Shown here one piece after another: positions 61,922 through 64,000 of a stretch of 64,000 nucleotides of DNA. A program made the translations under genes and the position numbers. Source of the DNA: Konateibacter massiliensis. GTDB taxonomy: Bacteria; Bacillota; Clostridia; Lachnospirales; Lachnospiraceae. How positions within the stretch are numbered: the stretch's first letter is position 1; the number at the start of each line of letters is the position of its first letter. The notes below the pieces were generated by a model. That model saw only the letters and a list, made by a program, of their open reading frames with translations. It was not told the DNA's origin and did no database searches. The DNA is taken from positions 5,001 to 69,000 of the forward strand of contig NZ_LT860098.1 in assembly GCF_900184995.1 (NCBI RefSeq), written 5' to 3'.

Positions 61922-62806
61922 ATGATTGAAGTACTGGACGGAATACGCGAAATAATAATCTATGATAAAAATATGTCTATCCGCCTCTATGTGAACGAGG
62001 ATTATGAGGACTATCCCATCCACTGGCAGACAGCTATCGAGGTCATCATTCCGACGCAAAGCATTTACACAGTTAAAATTGAGGAAAACACCGTTATCTT
62101 AAATCCGGGTGACGTTTTATTTATCTCACCGGGTGTCCTGCATGAAATTTTTGCACCTCCGGTAGGAAAGCGGTATATCTTTCTCATTGAGCCTTCCATG
62201 TTTGCCAAAATAAAGGGGCTAGAGGGACTTGCCTCCATGTTTTACCCTTACGCCCTCTACCCAAGAGAGCAGGACTTCGAGGGCAGAGCACGCATGAACG
62301 AGCTGATGGAGCATATTTGTGTAGAGTATTTAGGAAATTCAGAGCTTAAATACGCCGCACTCTACTCCCTTGTTTTGGAAATGCTTGTGATTGCGGGGCG
62401 AAATAAGACAAATCTTCCCATTGATATCTCCAATATTAAAAATACAAGAACACACAAATACGTGAGCAAATTCTTGGATATCTGCAACTACATTGATGAG
62501 CACTGTACGGAAAATATTGGTGTCGCAGAGCTTGCCAGCATGAGCGGCTTCAGTGAATCCCATTTTATCCGTCTCTTCAAACAATTTACAAACTATTCGT
62601 ATTATGACTACTTAAACCGCTCACGTATCACCTACGCCAAGAAACTATTGATAAGCATGCCAAGCGCAAGCATCGTGGATATCTCCATACAGGCCGGTTT
62701 TGGAAGTCTTGCTACCTTTAACCGACTCTTTAAATCCATCAGCAAATGTACACCGACCCAATACCGAAGCTTGCAGCAGGATCAGCATTTAACACTAGGT
62801 GAATAA
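61922..62806 (+). CDS. AraC-family transcriptional regulator
   Basis: A 294-residue regulator. The N-terminal cupin-like sugar-sensing domain (about 20-110) includes VILNPGDVLFISPGVLHEIF. The C-terminal double helix-turn-helix includes IGVAELASMSGFSESHFIRL and IVDISIQAGFGSLATFNRLF, the AraC signature. AAGGAGAGG precedes the ATG. It is divergent from the importer-hydrolase operon and 21 bp ahead of a GH2 gene in its own direction. It very likely activates both units when xylo-oligosaccharides are present. Confidence 0.94.
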   Translation: MIEVLDGIREIIIYDKNMSIRLYVNEDYEDYPIHWQTAIEVIIPTQSIYTVKIEENTVILNPGDVLFISPGVLHEIFAPPVGKRYIFLIEPSMFAKIKGLEGLASMFYPYALYPREQDFEGRARMNELMEHICVEYLGNSELKYAALYSLVLEMLVIAGRNKTNLPIDISNIKNTRTHKYVSKFLDICNYIDEHCTENIGVAELASMSGFSESHFIRLFKQFTNYSYYDYLNRSRITYAKKLLISMPSASIVDISIQAGFGSLATFNRLFKSISKCTPTQYRSLQQDQHLTLGE

Positions 62807-62827
62807 TTACACCGGAAAGGATATTCC

Positions 62828-64000
62828 ATGAATTTAAAACAACCATTTAATACTGATTGGAGCTTTACCAAGCAGCCCATCGGCGCTACCTTTCATGATT
62901 TAGATTCTTCCGATACAAAATGGCAGCCGGTTGATGTCCCTCATGACTGGCTGATTTACGGCGAGGATTTATACGAAAATTCGGAGGGCTGGTATAAAAA
63001 AAGCCTGTCCTGTACCCTTTCGGCAAACACCCTGTTTTCCTTATGTTTTGACGGTGTGTATATGAATTGCACTTTATTTTTAAACCGTCAAGAGGTAGGT
63101 TCTTGGCAATATGGCTACACCTCCTTTGAATTTGACATAACAGCTTACCTCAAGGAAGGGGAAAACGAAATCCTTCTTCGAGTAAAACATGAAGCTCCGA
63201 ACAGCCGTTGGTATACAGGTGCCGGAATTTATCGCAAGGTATGGCTGAGGAGCTATGCCCCTACTCATTTTATTTCAAATGGCATTTACATTTCAACCCA
63301 AAAGGAGGGTACTGACTATTTTGTCACGGTTTCTCACGAAGTGGCAGGGGATGACAAGGCGGAGGTTAGACACACCTTACTCGATAAAGAGGGCAATATC
63401 GTTTTAACTAATATTGTTTCGGACAAAAAGACACGCATTCCGGATGCCAAATTGTGGTGTCTTGATTCCCCATATCTCTATACCATGCAATCCGATTTGA
63501 TAATCGACAATGTGGTTGTGGAAAGCGAAACGAATCGTTTTGGTATCCGAACGCTCACGTTTGATGCAGATAAAGGCTTTTTCCTAAATGACGTACCGAT
63601 GAAGCTAAACGGAGTCTGCCAGCACCATGATTTAGGCGCACTTGGCGGCGCCTTTCACAAAGCAGCAGCAAAACGCCAGCTAATCCTTTTGCAGAAAATG
63701 GGTGCAAATGCAGTCCGTATCTCCCACAATATGCCTGATCCGGAATATCTAAATCTAGCTGATGAGATGGGTATTTTAATCATCAATGAGGCGTTCGATA
63801 TGTGGGAGCGCTCCAAAACATCCTATGACTATGCCCGCTTTTTTAAAAACGAGAGTGCCAAGGACGTGAGAAGCTGGATTCGCCGCGACCGCAATCATCC
63901 TTGCATTATTATGTGGTCCATCGGAAATGAGATTTATGACACTCATGTTGATGCACATGGTGCAGATTTGACTAGCTATTTAATTGAAGAGGTCCAAAAG
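62828..64000 (+). CDS. GH2 family glycoside hydrolase (partial, cut by window edge)
   Basis: The frame opens at ATG 62828 behind GGAAAGGA and stays open to the last base, giving 391 residues. Residues 1-150 form the jelly-roll domain (VDVPHDWLIYGEDLYENSEG, WYTGAGIYRKVWL). The immunoglobulin-like domain follows (to about 250), then the barrel: LNGVCQHHDLGALGGAFHKA, ANAVRISHNMPDPEYLNLAD, and the catalytic acid Glu in MWSIGNEIYD. The nucleophile lies beyond the edge. GH2 includes beta-galactosidase, glucuronidase and mannosidase; beta-galactosidase-type is closest by eye. It follows araC and belongs to the same regulon. Confidence 0.92.
   Translation, partial: MNLKQPFNTDWSFTKQPIGATFHDLDSSDTKWQPVDVPHDWLIYGEDLYENSEGWYKKSLSCTLSANTLFSLCFDGVYMNCTLFLNRQEVGSWQYGYTSFEFDITAYLKEGENEILLRVKHEAPNSRWYTGAGIYRKVWLRSYAPTHFISNGIYISTQKEGTDYFVTVSHEVAGDDKAEVRHTLLDKEGNIVLTNIVSDKKTRIPDAKLWCLDSPYLYTMQSDLIIDNVVVESETNRFGIRTLTFDADKGFFLNDVPMKLNGVCQHHDLGALGGAFHKAAAKRQLILLQKMGANAVRISHNMPDPEYLNLADEMGILIINEAFDMWERSKTSYDYARFFKNESAKDVRSWIRRDRNHPCIIMWSIGNEIYDTHVDAHGADLTSYLIEEVQK

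Overview
The window looks like the chromosome of a motile, anaerobic, glycan-using Firmicute of the Lachnospiraceae type (Roseburia, Agathobacter or Butyrivibrio relatives). The reasons are the moderate to low G+C, AGGAGG-type ribosome binding sites, Agr-type quorum sensing, several chemoreceptors, carbohydrate ABC importers without their own ATPase, DUF975/DUF4190/DUF2752 membrane proteins, and a glucuronoxylan cluster. The family is inferred from gene content and the genus is not established. Most genes lie on the minus strand. I saw no tRNA, rRNA, CRISPR array or prophage.

Layout. 1-4276: tRNA t6A genes tsaE-tsaB-rimI, then a small zinc-ribbon protein, rnz, and tsaD cut by the window edge. 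4412-8030: MacAB-like permease, adaptor and ATPase. 8311-9324: riboflavin transporter ribU under an FMN riboswitch with a terminator. 9321-16249: an unusual operon joining a sugar importer (a long binding protein and two permeases) to an HlyD-like adaptor and a MacB-ectodomain protein. 16375-21126: a chemoreceptor, then an Agr system (LytTR regulator, GHKL kinase, and AgrB with an AgrD-like tail in the same reading frame). 21301-22152: DUF134 regulator and NifX-like protein behind a consensus promoter and a 38-bp perfect palindrome. 23290-24080: an IS200-type element beside a truncated gene. 24162-36651: housekeeping genes tex, apgM-like, hom, pheB, cheW, prfB (programmed frameshift), secA and hpf. 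36652-37338: a long non-coding stretch with DnaA boxes and a large multi-hairpin element. 37339-42471: NlpC/P60 hydrolase, trxB, a cytoplasmic chemoreceptor fused to a sugar-binding domain, and an SDR oxidoreductase.

42670-50068 is a sugar region: DUF4038 glycosidase, PTS EIIBC, a LacI regulator, and an alpha-glucan phosphorylase divergent from a second LacI regulator with tandem operator-like sites between them. After another chemoreceptor, 52077-64000 is a glucuronoxylan-oligosaccharide locus: acetylesterase, GH67 alpha-glucuronidase, GH3 beta-xylosidase, a binding protein with two permeases, a divergent AraC regulator, and a GH2 enzyme cut by the right edge. The importers should deliver oligosaccharides that the apparently cytoplasmic enzymes take apart; import energy must come from an ATPase encoded elsewhere.

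The most notable points are the in-frame AgrB-AgrD arrangement with matching 9-bp direct repeats 21 bp apart in its promoter region, the hybrid importer/adaptor operon, and at least three families of structured intergenic repeats. No search or folding program was run. Family names come from motifs read in the translations.
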